Positions 17,563 through 29,000 are shown, counted from the stretch's first letter. The stretch is DNA of 64,000 bases from Pseudomonas sp. PDM18 (GCF_014852585.1 NZ_JACVBX010000007.1:62001-126000); one strand, 5' to 3'. A program made the numbers and translations. Notes: generated by a model not told the origin, from the letters alone.

Positions 17563-18219
17563 ATGCAGCATGAATTCTGGCAGTCGCGCTGGGAGCGCAA
17601 TGAAATCGGCTTCCACCAGCAATTGGTGAACCCCGGCTTGCAACGTCACTGGCCGAACCTGGAGCTGCCCGAGGAATCGCAGGTGCTGGTGCCGCTGTGC
17701 GGCAAGAGCCTGGACATGCTCTGGCTAGCGCAATGGGGTTATCGCGTGCTGGGTGTCGAACTGGCCGAGCGGGCCGCCGTCGACTTCTTCGCTGAGTTGG
17801 GTGTCACCCCGCAGACCACTGACGACGGCGCTTTGCGGCGTTACAGCTACGAGCGCCTGGAGATTCTCCAGGGGGATTTCTTCGACGTCACGGCCGGGCA
17901 GGTGGCCGGGTGCAGTGGCCTTTACGACCGCGCGGCGCTGATCGCTCTGCCGCCGGACCTACGTGCCGACTATGCGGCGCACCTGCAGCGTATCCTCCCG
18001 TATCAGGCTCGTGGGCTGGTGGTCAGCCTGGAATACCCCCAGGCCGAGATGGATGGCCCGCCGTTTGCCGTTCTGGCGGAGGAAGTGAGCGGGCTCTTCG
18101 CCGAGGACTGGGAAGTGGAGGAGGTTGAGCGTGTGGACGTGCTGGTGGAAAACCCGAAGTTCCTCAAGCGTGGCGTCAGCCACCTGGACGAAGTGGTGTT
18201 CGCGCTGCGTCGAGGTTGA
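17563..18219 (+). CDS. tpm: Thiopurine S-methyltransferase
   Basis: 218-residue SAM-dependent methyltransferase of the TPMT family; bacterial Tpm methylates selenium and tellurium oxyanions and thiopurines, and gives tellurite resistance in Pseudomonas. Features: N-terminal FWQSRWERNEIGFHQQLVNP, the SAM loop LVPLCGKSLDMLWLAQWGYRVLGVEL, and YDRAALIALPPDLRADYAAHL. Length and all motifs match the family. It starts 11 bases after the small CsrA-like gene, so they may share a transcript, and it ends at a strong terminator. Confidence 0.97.
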   Translation: MQHEFWQSRWERNEIGFHQQLVNPGLQRHWPNLELPEESQVLVPLCGKSLDMLWLAQWGYRVLGVELAERAAVDFFAELGVTPQTTDDGALRRYSYERLEILQGDFFDVTAGQVAGCSGLYDRAALIALPPDLRADYAAHLQRILPYQARGLVVSLEYPQAEMDGPPFAVLAEEVSGLFAEDWEVEEVERVDVLVENPKFLKRGVSHLDEVVFALRRG

Positions 18220-18230
18220 GTTGCAGGCAT

Positions 18231-18261
18231 GAAAAAGGGCGACCCGAGGGTCGCCCTTTTT
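18231..18261 (+). terminator. Bidirectional terminator between tpm and htpX
   Basis: AAAAAGGGCGACCC / GGGTCGCCCTTTTT stem with a GA loop; lies between convergent tpm and htpX and has A and T tracts on both sides. Confidence 0.93.
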
Positions 18262-18276
18262 GGATTGCCTTGAAGC

Positions 18277-19152
18277 TTAGCGGCCAGCGGCGCGCAGGGC
18301 TTCGATGCGGTCTTCCAGCGGCGGGTGGCTCATGAACAGGCCGGCGAGGCCGTGCTTGAGGTTCCCATTGATGCCAAAGGCCTGCAGCGTGTCGGGCATC
18401 TGCACCGGCACGCCCTGTTCGGCGCGCAGGCGCTGCAGGGCAGCGATCATCGCGCCAGTGCTGGCCAGGCGGGCGCCGGCCTCGTCCGCGCGGTATTCGC
18501 GTTTACGCGAGAACCACATGACGATGATGCTGGCGAGGATGCCCAGGACCAGCTCGGCGAAGATGGTCGCGACGAAGTAGCCGATACCCGGGCCGTCTTC
18601 GTTCTTCAGGATCGCCTTGTCGACGAAGTTGCCGAAGATGCGTGCGAAGAACATCACGAAGGTGTTCACCACGCCCTGGATCAGTGCCAGGGTGACCATG
18701 TCGCCGTTGGCCACGTGGCCGATCTCGTGGGCCAGCACGGCTTTCACCTCTTCGGGGGAGAAGCGCTCGAGCAGGCCTTGACTGACCGCGACCAGAGCGT
18801 CGTTGCGGTTCCAGCCGGTGGCGAAGGCGTTGGCCTCGTAGGCGGGGAAGATACCGACTTCCGGCATCTTGATGCCGGCCTCGCGGGACAGTTCTTCCAC
18901 GGTCTGCAGCAGCCACTGCTCGTGGCGGGTGCGCGGCTGGCTGATGATCTCGGTGCCCGTGCTCATCTTCGCCATCCACTTGGAGATGAATAGCGAAACC
19001 AGGGAGCCGGCGAAGCCGAAGACGGCACAGAAAATCAGAAGGCTACCGTAATTCTGGCCGGTGAAACGGTCCACGCCGAGCAGTTTCAGGGTGATGCTGG
19101 CGATCACCAGAACAGCCAGGTTGGTGGCCAGGAACAACAGGATGCGCATCAT
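18277..19152 (-). CDS. htpX: Membrane protease HtpX
   Basis: 291-residue inner-membrane zinc metalloprotease of family M48B that degrades misfolded membrane proteins, complementing FtsH. Two N-terminal membrane segments ([38 protein letters not shown]) precede the cytoplasmic catalytic part with HEIGH ([14 protein letters not shown]), a second membrane pair, and [13 protein letters not shown] containing the third zinc ligand. The ending [12 protein letters not shown] is conserved. In E. coli it belongs to the CpxR regulon; here the regulator cannot be read from the sequence. Monocistronic and convergent with tpm. Confidence 0.97.
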   Translation of the reverse strand: MMRILLFLATNLAVLVIASITLKLLGVDRFTGQNYGSLLIFCAVFGFAGSLVSLFISKWMAKMSTGTEIISQPRTRHEQWLLQTVEELSREAGIKMPEVGIFPAYEANAFATGWNRNDALVAVSQGLLERFSPEEVKAVLAHEIGHVANGDMVTLALIQGVVNTFVMFFARIFGNFVDKAILKNEDGPGIGYFVATIFAELVLGILASIIVMWFSRKREYRADEAGARLASTGAMIAALQRLRAEQGVPVQMPDTLQAFGINGNLKHGLAGLFMSHPPLEDRIEALRAAGR

Positions 19153-19324
19153 GGCGTAAAGCTTCTCCTCACGGTGACATTGGCGAAAACCGCAGTGGGT
19201 CGCGGCTTTCCGGATCGCCGGGCACAGGCAGGCACGGGATCGCTGAATAGTATGCGGGGTATATACGGTTGGCCCCCAGGCGATTCAACTCGGGGACTAT
19301 TTCAACTTGTGTCGCCTGCCCGTA

Positions 19325-19765
19325 CTACGGGCGCCCCGGATCGCTCTCGAAGAGTAGACGGGTCAGCCGCGCGATGCGTTCACCGTGCCGGGCGGCCAGT
19401 GCCTCGCGCAACTGGTTGGCCAGCGTGGCCTGGTCGCGGCGCACGCTGGGCGGCAGTTCCTCGCCGTCGCGCACCGCATGGGGGACAACGCGGGTCAGGC
19501 GCATGAAGGCCTTTTCGCTGAGCACCGCCTGATCCAGCGCTTCGTAACGAATGGTTGCCTCGAAGCGCAGATAGCCTTCATCGGCCAGCCACAGCAGCGC
19601 GCCCAGGCAACTCTGGTGTCGGGTACTGGGCAGGCCGAACTCGTCGGGCTCTTCCCGCCCGATCAGGTCCTCGACATAGAGGGCGATCTTGCGCGGGAAG
19701 GCCTGGTAGAGGGTCAGCAGGCCGGAAGCGGCATCCTTGTAGAAGTCGTCGATCTGCAGGTCCAT
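19325..19765 (-). CDS. Conserved hypothetical protein
   Basis: 146-residue soluble acidic protein with no recognisable catalytic motif. It begins [20 protein letters not shown] and includes [30 protein letters not shown], which resembles a winged-helix element (a wing-like [10 protein letters not shown] after a helix). It is located between htpX and alaA, both on the same strand, and from memory the same gene is in this position in P. aeruginosa, which supports a real gene. Function unknown; a DNA- or protein-binding winged helix is only a suggestion. Confidence 0.7.
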   Translation of the reverse strand: MDLQIDDFYKDAASGLLTLYQAFPRKIALYVEDLIGREEPDEFGLPSTRHQSCLGALLWLADEGYLRFEATIRYEALDQAVLSEKAFMRLTRVVPHAVRDGEELPPSVRRDQATLANQLREALAARHGERIARLTRLLFESDPGRP

Positions 19766-19793
19766 TTATGCGCTGGGATTCACTGGCGATGAG

Positions 19794-21005
19794 TTATTGG
19801 CGGTAGCTTTTCAGGAAGCTGCCGATGCGTCCGATGGCCTGCTCCAGGTCATCGACACGCGGCAGGGTAACCACCCTGAAGTGATCCGGCCAGGGCCAGT
19901 TGAAAGCGGTGCCCTGAACGATGAGCAGCTTCTCGGAAAGCAGCAGGTCGAGGACGAATTTCTCGTCGTTGTGGATCGGGCAGACCTTCGGATCGATGCG
20001 CGGGAAGGCATAGAGCGCGCCCATGGGCTTCACGCAGCTGACACCGGGAATGTCGTTGAGCAGCTCCCAGGCGCGGTTGCGCTGTTCCAGCAGGCGCCCA
20101 CCCGGCAGCACCAGGTCGTTGATGCTCTGGTAGCCGCCCAGGGCGGTCTGGATCGCATGCTGGCTCGGCACGTTGGCGCACAGGCGCATGTTGGCCAGGA
20201 TATCCAGGCCTTCGATGTAGCTCTGCGCCTTGTGTTTCGGCCCGGAAATGGCGATCCAGCCGGAGCGGAAGCCCGCCACGCGGTAGGACTTGGACAGGCC
20301 GTTGAAGGTCAGGCAGAGCACGTCCGGCGCCAGCGACGCGGTGGAAATGTGCTGGGCCTCGTCGTAGAGGATCTTGTCGTAGATCTCATCGGAGAAGATC
20401 ACCAGGTTGTGCTGGCGCGCCAGTTCGACGATGTCCAGCAGCACTTCCTTCGAGTAGACCGCGCCGGTGGGGTTGTTCGGGTTGATCAGCACCAGGGCCT
20501 TGGTGTTGTTGGTGATCTTTGCCTTCATGTCGGCGACGTCGGGGAACCAGCCGGCCTGCTCGTCGCACAGGTAGTGCACTGGTTTGCCGCCAGAGAGGGC
20601 GACGGATGCGGTCCACAGCGGATAATCGGGCGCTGGGATCAGCACCTCGTCACCGTTGTTGAGCAGCGCCTGCAGGGCCATGACGATCAGCTCGGACACG
20701 CCGTTGCCCAGGTAGATGTCCTCGATGCCGACGCCTTCCACCTGCTTCTGCTGGTAGTACTGCATCACTGCTTTGCGCGCACTGAACAGACCCTTGGAGT
20801 CGCTGTAGCCTTGGGCGGTCGGCAGGTTGCGGATGACGTCCTGGAGGATTTCATCCGGCGCCTCAAAACCGAACGGCGCCGGGTTGCCGATGTTCAGCTT
20901 GAGGATGCGGTGGCCTTCCTCTTCCAGGCGTTTAGCGTGCTTGAGCACGGGCCCGCGAATGTCGTAGCAGACGTTGGCGAGCTTGTTCGATTTGGTGACC
21001 TGCAT
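19794..21005 (-). CDS. alaA: Alanine-type class I aminotransferase
   Basis: 403-residue PLP enzyme, ortholog-like to E. coli AlaA, which makes alanine from pyruvate with glutamate as donor. Fold type I features: [18 protein letters not shown] near the N-terminus, [34 protein letters not shown], the [11 protein letters not shown] motif, [12 protein letters not shown], and the PLP lysine in [13 protein letters not shown]. The ATG at 21005 starts at the usual [19 protein letters not shown]; upstream in-frame codons give no conserved residues. Divergent from msrB across 291 bp. Confidence 0.93.
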   Translation of the reverse strand: MQVTKSNKLANVCYDIRGPVLKHAKRLEEEGHRILKLNIGNPAPFGFEAPDEILQDVIRNLPTAQGYSDSKGLFSARKAVMQYYQQKQVEGVGIEDIYLGNGVSELIVMALQALLNNGDEVLIPAPDYPLWTASVALSGGKPVHYLCDEQAGWFPDVADMKAKITNNTKALVLINPNNPTGAVYSKEVLLDIVELARQHNLVIFSDEIYDKILYDEAQHISTASLAPDVLCLTFNGLSKSYRVAGFRSGWIAISGPKHKAQSYIEGLDILANMRLCANVPSQHAIQTALGGYQSINDLVLPGGRLLEQRNRAWELLNDIPGVSCVKPMGALYAFPRIDPKVCPIHNDEKFVLDLLLSEKLLIVQGTAFNWPWPDHFRVVTLPRVDDLEQAIGRIGSFLKSYRQ

Positions 21006-21296
21006 GATCTGGGATTCCGAAATTGTCCGCGGCCGGCGACTTGGCAGGCTGTAACGCGGGTGACAGACTGGCGTCAAATGATGGGTTCGGAAGTGCTTTT
21101 CCCTGGTATCGACCCTGAAAATCGACAGGAAAACAGTGGAATTCTCGAAAAAGTAGAGTTTTTAAGGCTTTTCTATCGCGAGAACGTCTCTGTGCGGCAG
21201 ATTCTGAACATGACGTTAACCACGCGCATCATACGTGCGGCCCGATTCCCGGAAAAGGAGGCATCGGGCATTTTTTCCATTAATGGAGGCAGATCG

Positions 21297-21692
21297 ATGG
21301 AAAAGCTGGAAAAGCCCCTGGATTCCTGGCGTGACGAACTCACCGACGAGCAGTTCCATGTCTGCCGTCTGGGCGGCACCGAGCGTGCCTTCACCGGCGA
21401 ATACCACGACACCAAGACTCCCGGTATCTACCACTGCGTGTGCTGCGGCACTGCGCTGTTCGACTCCGACGCCAAGTACGACTCGGGCAGCGGCTGGCCG
21501 AGCTACTTCCAGCCGGTGAATGGCGAGGTGGTCAAGGAACTGGAAGACTTCAGCCACGGCATGCATCGCATCGAAGTACGCTGCGGCAAGTGCGATGCGC
21601 ACCTGGGGCACGTCTTCCCTGACGGCCCGCGGCCGACTGGGCTGCGCTACTGCATCAACTCGGCATCGCTGAAGCTGGTGCCGAAAGAGTGA
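21297..21692 (+). CDS. msrB: Peptide methionine (R)-S-oxide reductase MsrB
   Basis: 131-residue selenium-free MsrB that repairs methionine-R-sulfoxide in proteins. Zinc site: Cys47 and Cys50 (HCVCCG) with Cys96 and Cys99 ([13 protein letters not shown]); the catalytic nucleophile is Cys119 in [10 protein letters not shown]. No second recycling cysteine is seen at the Cys63-like position, where DSGSGWPSY has Ser. GGAGGC lies seven bases before the ATG. It begins a row of oxidative-damage genes: gpx and ospR follow on the same strand, but a terminator and a REP element separate them from msrB. Confidence 0.96.
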   Translation: MEKLEKPLDSWRDELTDEQFHVCRLGGTERAFTGEYHDTKTPGIYHCVCCGTALFDSDAKYDSGSGWPSYFQPVNGEVVKELEDFSHGMHRIEVRCGKCDAHLGHVFPDGPRPTGLRYCINSASLKLVPKE

Positions 21693-21697
21693 CCTCA

Positions 21698-21725
21698 AGG
21701 CCCGCCACGAGCGGGCCTTTTCTTT
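21698..21725 (+). terminator. Intrinsic terminator of msrB
   Basis: AAGGCCCGC / GCGGGCCTT stem, CACGA loop, followed by TTCTTT, six bases after the stop. Confidence 0.88.
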
Positions 21726-21735
21726 GGGGCTCTTC

Positions 21736-21814
21736 GTAGGAGCGAGCTTGCTCGCGAACAGCCCGGCTCCGTTATCCCTCGGTAACCTTGTTCGCGAGCA
21801 AGCTCGCTCCTACA
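21736..21814. repeat. REP pair (GTAGGAGCGAGC type)
   Basis: Inverted arms 21736-21758 (GTAGGAGCGAGCTTGCTCGC...) and about 21791-21814, essentially perfect, with a 32-base spacer. Located between the msrB terminator and the gpx operator. Confidence 0.9.
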
Positions 21815-21851
21815 GGAATGCTGATGTTGCCGTATTCATCGGGTGATTCGC

Positions 21852-21883
21852 GATCAATTGAATTGCGTGCAATTTAATTGATC
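21852..21883. promoter_or_regulatory. 32-bp near-perfect palindrome upstream of gpx, candidate OspR operator
   Basis: GATCAATTGAATTGC (21852-21866), two bases, then GCAATTTAATTGATC (21869-21883): inverted copies with one mismatch in 15. A/T-rich in a G/C-rich genome and 39 bases before the gpx ATG, as expected for a MarR/OhrR-family operator. The cognate regulator gene is the second gene of the same operon. Confidence 0.7.
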
Positions 21884-21922
21884 ACTATTCTTGGGTTTCC
21901 CACTTCCCAGGAGCCATGTCCG

Positions 21923-22405
21923 ATGAGCGATGCACTGCTGAACATTCCCGTGACCACCATCAAGGGCGAACAGAAAACCCTCGCAGACTTCGGCGGCAAG
22001 GCCCTGCTGGTGGTGAACACCGCCAGCCAGTGCGGCTTCACCCCGCAGTATAAGGGGCTGGAAAAGCTCTGGAAGCAGTACAAGGACAAGGGCCTGGTGG
22101 TGCTTGGCTTCCCCTGCAATCAGTTCGGCAAGCAGGAGCCGGGCAACGAAGGCGAGATCACCCAGTTCTGCGAGCTCAACTTCGGCGTGAGCTTCCCGCT
22201 GTTCAAGAAGATCGATGTCAACGGCGCCGAAGCCCACCCGCTCTATGTGCAGCTGAAGAAGCGCGCTCCCGGCCTGCTGGGCAGCCAGGGCATCAAGTGG
22301 AACTTCACCAAGTTCCTGATCGGCCGGGACGGGCAGCTGGTCAAGCGTTTCGCCCCGACCACCAAGCCTGAGCAACTGTCCGCCGAGATCGAAGCGCTGC
22401 TGTGA
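21923..22405 (+). CDS. Glutathione peroxidase-type thiol peroxidase
   Basis: 160-residue BtuE-like peroxidase that reduces hydrogen and organic peroxides. The peroxidatic Cys37 is in [13 protein letters not shown], Cys65 in [13 protein letters not shown], and Cys83 ([11 protein letters not shown]) is in the place of the resolving cysteine of thioredoxin-dependent members, so thioredoxin is a likelier electron donor than glutathione. The tetrad residues Gln (NQFGKQEPG) and Trp (KWNFTKFLI) are present. The ATG at 21923 is chosen because family similarity starts there; it overlaps the regulator gene downstream by an ATGA, so translation is coupled. Confidence 0.95.
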   Translation: MSDALLNIPVTTIKGEQKTLADFGGKALLVVNTASQCGFTPQYKGLEKLWKQYKDKGLVVLGFPCNQFGKQEPGNEGEITQFCELNFGVSFPLFKKIDVNGAEAHPLYVQLKKRAPGLLGSQGIKWNFTKFLIGRDGQLVKRFAPTTKPEQLSAEIEALL

Positions 22406-22875
22406 TGAAAGACGCTGTATCCCTGCCGGCTGAACTGCAGCTGGACAACCAGCTGTGTTTCCGCCTGTACGCCGTGTCCCGCGCGGTGATCCGTGGCTAC
22501 CGGCCGATGCTCGAGGCGCTCGGTCTGACCTACCCGCAGTACCTGGCCATGCTGGTGCTCTGGGAGTGGCAGGCCGAGCCGCCGCAGCAGCCGTCGGTGA
22601 AGGCGCTCGGCGAGCGCCTGATGCTCGACTCGGGCACCCTCACTCCGTTGCTCAAGCGTCTGGAGCAGTTGGGCCTGGTGCAGCGCCGCCGTGCGCAGCA
22701 TGACGAGCGTGAAGTGCACCTGGGGCTGACGGCCGAAGGAGTTGTACTGCGCGAGAAGGTACTACCGCTGCGTGAAGAATTGCTGTGCCGCAGCGGCATC
22801 GATCTGAGCGTCACCGGCGGCCTGCGCGAACAGCTGGATAGCCTGCTGCTGCAGTTGTCGAAGCTGGACGCCTGA
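22405..22875 (+). CDS. ospR: MarR/OhrR-family oxidative stress regulator OspR-like
   Basis: 156-residue paralogue of OhrR that in P. aeruginosa (OspR) controls the neighbouring glutathione peroxidase and also pigment and quorum-sensing traits. It has the sensing thiol Cys18 in LDNQLCFRLYAV, a second Cys128 (ELLCRSG), LTYPQYLAMLVLWEW and the winged helix LLKRLEQLGLVQRRRAQHDERE. About half of its residues are visibly identical to the OhrR at 1003. The 8-residue insertion EWQAEPPQQPSV before the recognition helix region distinguishes it. Expected to bind the palindrome at 21852 and repress its own operon until oxidised. Confidence 0.92.
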   Translation: MKDAVSLPAELQLDNQLCFRLYAVSRAVIRGYRPMLEALGLTYPQYLAMLVLWEWQAEPPQQPSVKALGERLMLDSGTLTPLLKRLEQLGLVQRRRAQHDEREVHLGLTAEGVVLREKVLPLREELLCRSGIDLSVTGGLREQLDSLLLQLSKLDA

Positions 22876-22876
22876 C

Positions 22877-25213
<2,337 letters not shown>

Positions 25214-25350
25214 GGTTGCGGAGCGTCGCCTCGCAGAAGCTTTCCTGCGGCGTAGCATAGCCCATCGGAACCGTCTGTCGGGATAGTCCGAAGGCGATGA
25301 AATTCCGGGGTCTGCCCTCGAAACTACGCCTTGAGAATATGGAGACAAGC

Positions 25351-26247
25351 GTGGATTCCCGTCTGAACGACTTTCTCGCCCGCGCCGAAGTGCTGATGGC
25401 GCGCCTGGACCCTTTGCTTCCCGCCGTCCGTGAAACGGTTGATTGGCAGCACAGTCTGGCGGCGCGCTGGTACCGTGACGGCCGCAGCGGCTACCTGCAG
25501 CCGCTGAAGGTCTGCCTCGACCTGCGCCTGGACGACCTGCTGGGCGTCGACCGGCAGCGCGAGCAACTTGCCCGCAACACACGGCAGTTCGTGGCTGGCC
25601 AGCCGGCCAATCATGCGTTGCTGTGGGGCGCCCGAGGCACCGGCAAATCCTCGCTGGTGCGCGCGCTGCTGGCGGAGCTGGCCGGTGAGGGGCTGCGTCT
25701 GATCGAGATCGAACGCGACCACCTGGCCGACTTGCCGCGTGTGGTCGAACTGATTCAGGGGCTGCCGCAGCGTTTCGTGCTGTTCTGTGACGACCTGTCG
25801 TTCGATGCGGGCGAGGGCGATTTCCGCGTCCTCAAGAGCGTGCTCGACGGCTCGCTGGAGCAGGCTCCGGACAACGTGCTGCTCTACGCCACTTCGAACC
25901 GGCGCCATCTGGTTTCGGAAAAACAGAGCGACAACGAGAACTGGAAGATGGTCGACGGCGAGTTGCATCCCAACGAAGCCGTCGAAGACAAGATCGCCCT
26001 GTCCGACCGCTTCGGCCTTTGGCTGTCCTTCTACCCCTTTACCCAGGAGCACTTCCTGAGCGTGGTGCGCCACTGGGTCGAGTCGCTCGCGCAGAAGTCC
26101 GGGCTCGCCGCCTGGACCTGGGACGAGGAACTGGAGAAGGAAGCCATCCGCTGGGCACTCGGCCGCGGCAACCGTAATGGCCGCTGTGCCTATCAATTCG
26201 CCCGCTATTGGGTGGGTCGACAATTGCTGGAAGGAGACACCCCATGA
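25351..26247 (+). CDS. DUF815-family ATP-binding protein
   Basis: 298-residue AAA-like ATPase. Walker A is GARGTGKSSLVRALL, Walker B is RFVLFCDDLSFDAGEGDFRVLKSVLDG; LYATSNRRHLV and the arginine-rich sensor-like C-terminus RNGRCAYQFARYW complete the DUF815 pattern. No function is established for the family. The GTG at 25351 is preferred because GGAGAC precedes it by a good distance; an ATG at 25339 in the same frame is an alternative. It overlaps msrC by four bases, so the two are translationally coupled, which hints that it supports an oxidative repair role. Confidence 0.85.
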   Translation: MDSRLNDFLARAEVLMARLDPLLPAVRETVDWQHSLAARWYRDGRSGYLQPLKVCLDLRLDDLLGVDRQREQLARNTRQFVAGQPANHALLWGARGTGKSSLVRALLAELAGEGLRLIEIERDHLADLPRVVELIQGLPQRFVLFCDDLSFDAGEGDFRVLKSVLDGSLEQAPDNVLLYATSNRRHLVSEKQSDNENWKMVDGELHPNEAVEDKIALSDRFGLWLSFYPFTQEHFLSVVRHWVESLAQKSGLAAWTWDEELEKEAIRWALGRGNRNGRCAYQFARYWVGRQLLEGDTP

Positions 26248-26726
26248 TCGATCTGCAACAGGCCGGTGCCGGCCTTGGCGGTTATGCGCTGCTGGCCGCC
26301 CAGGCGGAGTCGCTATTCGCCGACGAGCGCGACTTCATCGCCAACGCCTCGCAGTTTTCCGCGTTCCTGTTCAATGAGTTGCCGGACCTGAACTGGGCCG
26401 GCTTCTACCTGAACCGCAACGAAGAGCTGGTGCTCGGCCCGTTCCAGGGCAAGGTCGCTTGCGTGCGCATCCCCTTCAGCAAGGGTGTGTGCGGCGCCGC
26501 GGCACGTACTCTTGAAACCCAGCGTGTGGAAGATGTGCACGCTTTCCCCGGCCACATTGCTTGCGACAGCGCCTCCAACAGCGAGCTGGTGGTGCCGCTG
26601 GTGAAGGAGGGGCGCCTGATCGGCGTATTGGATCTCGACAGCCCATCGGTCGGTCGCTTCAGCGCAGAAGACCAGGCCGGTATCGAGCGCCTGGTGGAGA
26701 TTTTCCTGCGTCTCTCTGACTGCTGA
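26244..26726 (+). CDS. msrC: Free methionine-(R)-sulfoxide reductase MsrC (GAF domain)
   Basis: 160-residue GAF-domain enzyme that reduces free methionine-R-sulfoxide. The three redox cysteines Cys73, Cys83 and Cys107 have exactly the spacing of E. coli fRMsr (84, 94, 118), in VACVRIPFSKGVCGAA and GHIACDSASNSE. The preceding NWAGFYL motif and following LDLDSPSVGRF are also typical. AAGGAGA precedes the ATG, which overlaps the DUF815 stop as ATGA. Complements the protein-repair enzyme MsrB at 21297. Confidence 0.95.
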   Translation: MIDLQQAGAGLGGYALLAAQAESLFADERDFIANASQFSAFLFNELPDLNWAGFYLNRNEELVLGPFQGKVACVRIPFSKGVCGAAARTLETQRVEDVHAFPGHIACDSASNSELVVPLVKEGRLIGVLDLDSPSVGRFSAEDQAGIERLVEIFLRLSDC

Positions 26727-26741
26727 TCGTTCGCTGGCAAC

Positions 26742-26769
26742 AAAAAGCCCCGCCTAGGCGGGGCTTTTT
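26742..26769 (+). terminator. Intrinsic terminator of msrC
   Basis: AAAAAGCCCCGCC / GGCGGGGCTTTTT stem with a TA loop. It lies 15 bases after the stop. Confidence 0.93.
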
Positions 26770-26772
26770 CGT

Positions 26773-26821
26773 AGGCGCGAACTTTTGTCCGCGCTTCGCG
26801 GGCATGGCCCGCTCCCACAGA
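26773..26821. repeat. Degenerate REP (GGGAGCGGGCCATGCCCGC type)
   Basis: On the minus strand reads TGTGGGAGCGGGCCATGCCC, a REP core different from the GTAGGAGCGAGC family; only a decayed partner (GTAGGCGCGAAC) is seen on the left. Single and partly eroded copy. Confidence 0.65.
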
Positions 26822-26831
26822 GGGTGGCAGG

Positions 26832-27494
26832 TCAGCGCTTGGCCAGGATCTTGGCAATAATCTGCAGCTCGCCCTGGACGATCTCGGCCAGGGCAGGGCG
26901 GGCCAGGGTGCGCTCGAAGTGTGCGGCCAGCTTCGGCCAGCGCTCGGCATCCAGCTCTTCCTCGCCGTGGCGCAGGTTTACCAGTTGGCAGGCGATGGCG
27001 ATGTCAGCGAGGCTGAAGCGGTCATCGATGAACCACTGCTGCTCGCCCAGGCATTTCTCCAGGTAATCGAAGTGCTCCGGGAGCTTCTCCTGCATGGCAC
27101 CTTTTACCGCCACTTCATCGCAGACCTTGCCCATCAGCGGCTTGAGCAGACGGTTGCGGAACACGGTGAAGGTGGTCAACGGCGCCAACTCGTAGTCGGC
27201 GTACTTTTCCAGCCAGTTGATCCGCGCGCGGGACTCGGCTCCTGTGCCGCACAGCGGGTCGCGCTGCGGGTCACGGTCTTCGAGGTAATGGCAGATGACG
27301 CTGGAGTCGGCGAGGGTGAAGTCACCATCACGGATGGCCGGCACGCGGCGCAGCGGGTTCAGTTCGCGGTACCAGTCCGGCTGGTTGAACGGGTTGACGT
27401 TCTCCAGTTGGTAGTCGAAGCCTTTTTCGGCCGCGAACAGGCGGACTTTGCGGACGAATGGGGAAAGCGGGGCGCCGAAGACGACGAGGCTCAT
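26832..27494 (-). CDS. Glutathione S-transferase family protein
   Basis: 220-residue GST. The N-terminal thioredoxin-fold domain (LVVFGAPLSPFVRKVRLFAAEKG) has the conserved cis-Pro in RRVPAIRDGDFTLADSSVICHYL, the glutathione gamma-glutamyl site SSVI. A helical C-terminal domain follows (QWFIDDRFSLADIAIACQLV). A Ser in APLSPF occupies the catalytic position, as in theta/beta-type classes. Substrate unknown. The position after the oxidative-damage genes fits a detoxification role, but it is on the opposite strand and separately transcribed, upstream of it lies a conserved membrane protein gene. Confidence 0.9.
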   Translation of the reverse strand: MSLVVFGAPLSPFVRKVRLFAAEKGFDYQLENVNPFNQPDWYRELNPLRRVPAIRDGDFTLADSSVICHYLEDRDPQRDPLCGTGAESRARINWLEKYADYELAPLTTFTVFRNRLLKPLMGKVCDEVAVKGAMQEKLPEHFDYLEKCLGEQQWFIDDRFSLADIAIACQLVNLRHGEEELDAERWPKLAAHFERTLARPALAEIVQGELQIIAKILAKR

Positions 27495-27542
27495 GCAAGG
27501 CTCCTGGGGCGAAGGTGGCCGGGTTTTTGATTCGACGACGAA

Positions 27543-28313
27543 TCAGTCGTAAAGGTTCTTCTTCTTCCAGATATCGTCTTCGTCCAGCGCCTTGAGGCCG
27601 TCGCCCAGCTCGCTCGGTTCGTCCGGGGCGGGCTGCGAGGTTTCCAGCACCAGGGCGTTGGCGTGGGCTAGCTGGGCTTCCATCTGCTTGAGCTGCGCCT
27701 GGTAGCGGCCGATCTCCGGCTGCTTCTGCAGGTATTGCGCGCCGCGTTCGAAGGCCAGGCGTGCCTGGCGCGGCTGGCCTTGCTGGAGTGCCTGCTGGCC
27801 GAGGTTACCGAAGAACTCTATATGGAGGAGGGTGAGCAGGTGGCGGATTTCCTTCACCCACTTCTGTGCTTCGGCGCGCGGTAGCATGTTGTCCTGAGCG
27901 CAGCGCGTGAGCTGGGCATGCAGCGCTTCAAAGAGGAATCGCACGTCCTTGGCCTTGGCCTCGGTGAGAATCGGCTGCGGCGCATTCTTGACCGGGATGG
28001 TCTCGCCCTTGGCGAGCAGGCCACGCAGCTCTTCGATGCGCTGCTTCAGCGCGGCATTCTGTTTATCGACAGTGAGGAGGCGCTCGCTGAGGTTGAGCTC
28101 GAAGCCGCTGAGCAGCAGCTTTAGCGCCGGCGACATGAACTGGCCGGGCAGTGACTCGGACACATCGGCGCAGCGCCGGCAGCGGTCTGACAGATCAGCT
28201 TTCAGGCGCGCCTGCTCCAGCTTGCGGTTTTCCACCAGATGATTGATGTAGCCGATGGCGACCAGCAGGGCGATACCGACGAGAACCAGGACCGTAATGA
28301 CGATTGGCGACAC
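27543..28313 (-). CDS. Membrane-anchored conserved hypothetical protein with coiled coil
   Basis: 256 residues: one N-terminal membrane anchor (IVITVLVLVGIALLVAIGYI), then a soluble domain predicted mostly helical. RRCADVSESLPGQF carries a cysteine pair-like CRRC motif; a heptad segment DKQNAALKQRIEELRGLLAKGE suggests a coiled coil; a TPR-like portion (NLGQQALQQGQPRQARLAFERGAQYLQ) follows, and the acidic tail ends DEDDIWKKKNLYD. The gene stands immediately after the GST on the same strand. No function assigned; topology suggests a cytoplasmic protein tethered to the inner membrane that binds partners through TPR-like helices. Confidence 0.7.
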   Translation of the reverse strand: MSPIVITVLVLVGIALLVAIGYINHLVENRKLEQARLKADLSDRCRRCADVSESLPGQFMSPALKLLLSGFELNLSERLLTVDKQNAALKQRIEELRGLLAKGETIPVKNAPQPILTEAKAKDVRFLFEALHAQLTRCAQDNMLPRAEAQKWVKEIRHLLTLLHIEFFGNLGQQALQQGQPRQARLAFERGAQYLQKQPEIGRYQAQLKQMEAQLAHANALVLETSQPAPDEPSELGDGLKALDEDDIWKKKNLYD

Positions 28314-28426
28314 CGTGGAGTGCTCCGGATGTTTTTCCCGAGTGTAATGTCTTAGTGATACTGCTGATAGCGGCAGCTCAGTTTTTACTCAGAAGTCTTT
28401 GATTTAAAAAATATTTCTTTGGAGGG

Positions 28427-28455
28427 TTGACGACCTTACAAAGCGTCCCTAGAAT
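28427..28455 (+). promoter_or_regulatory. Sigma70 promoter of the tRNA array
   Basis: TTGACG (28427-28432), 17-base spacer, TAGAAT (28450-28455), followed by a G/C-rich GCGCGCC discriminator, typical of stringently controlled tRNA promoters. It is about 65-70 bases upstream of the first tRNA, which leaves a short leader. Confidence 0.8.
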
Positions 28456-28528
28456 GCGCGCCACTTCGACGCGAAACGCAGAACATGCTGGAACGGCGAA
28501 GTCGGAAAGATGTTAAGTTCCGGGCCGC

Positions 28529-28604
28529 GTCCCCTTCGTCTAGTGGCCTAGGACACCGCCCTTTCACGGCGGTAACAGGGGTTCGAGTCCCCTAGGGGAC
28601 GCCA
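28529..28604 (+). tRNA. tRNA-Glu (UUC)
   Basis: 76 bases with encoded CCA. Acceptor GTCCCCT/AGGGGAC, anticodon loop CTTTCAC (anticodon TTC), T-arm GGGGTTCGAGTCCCC. Confidence 0.98.
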
Positions 28605-28606
28605 TT

Positions 28607-28682
<76 letters not shown>

Positions 28683-28766
28683 GATTCTCGATCATCGCCA
28701 AGGCGGTGACCGAAAGATGAAATGGCGTTACCCTTCGGCGAAAGCTGAAGGTTGCAACAAGTTGCT

Positions 28767-28842
<76 letters not shown>

Positions 28843-28850
28843 AAATCGAA

Positions 28851-28875
28851 ACGCCGTCCATCAGGACGGCGTTTT
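28851..28875 (+). terminator. Terminator-like hairpin after tRNA-Gly copy 2
   Basis: ACGCCGTCC / GGACGGCGT stem, ATCA loop, TTT-C run; it lies before the third tRNA-Gly. Confidence 0.8.
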
Positions 28876-28916
28876 CGTTAACCACCGGCGAACGCTGAAG
28901 GTTACAGCAAGTTGAT

Positions 28917-28992
<76 letters not shown>

Positions 28993-29000
28993 GAATCGAA

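Noticed and set aside
28851-28875. Hairpin between tRNA-Gly copies 2 and 3 as an sRNA
   Set aside because: It closely matches the terminator after copy 3 and is better explained as its duplicated counterpart.
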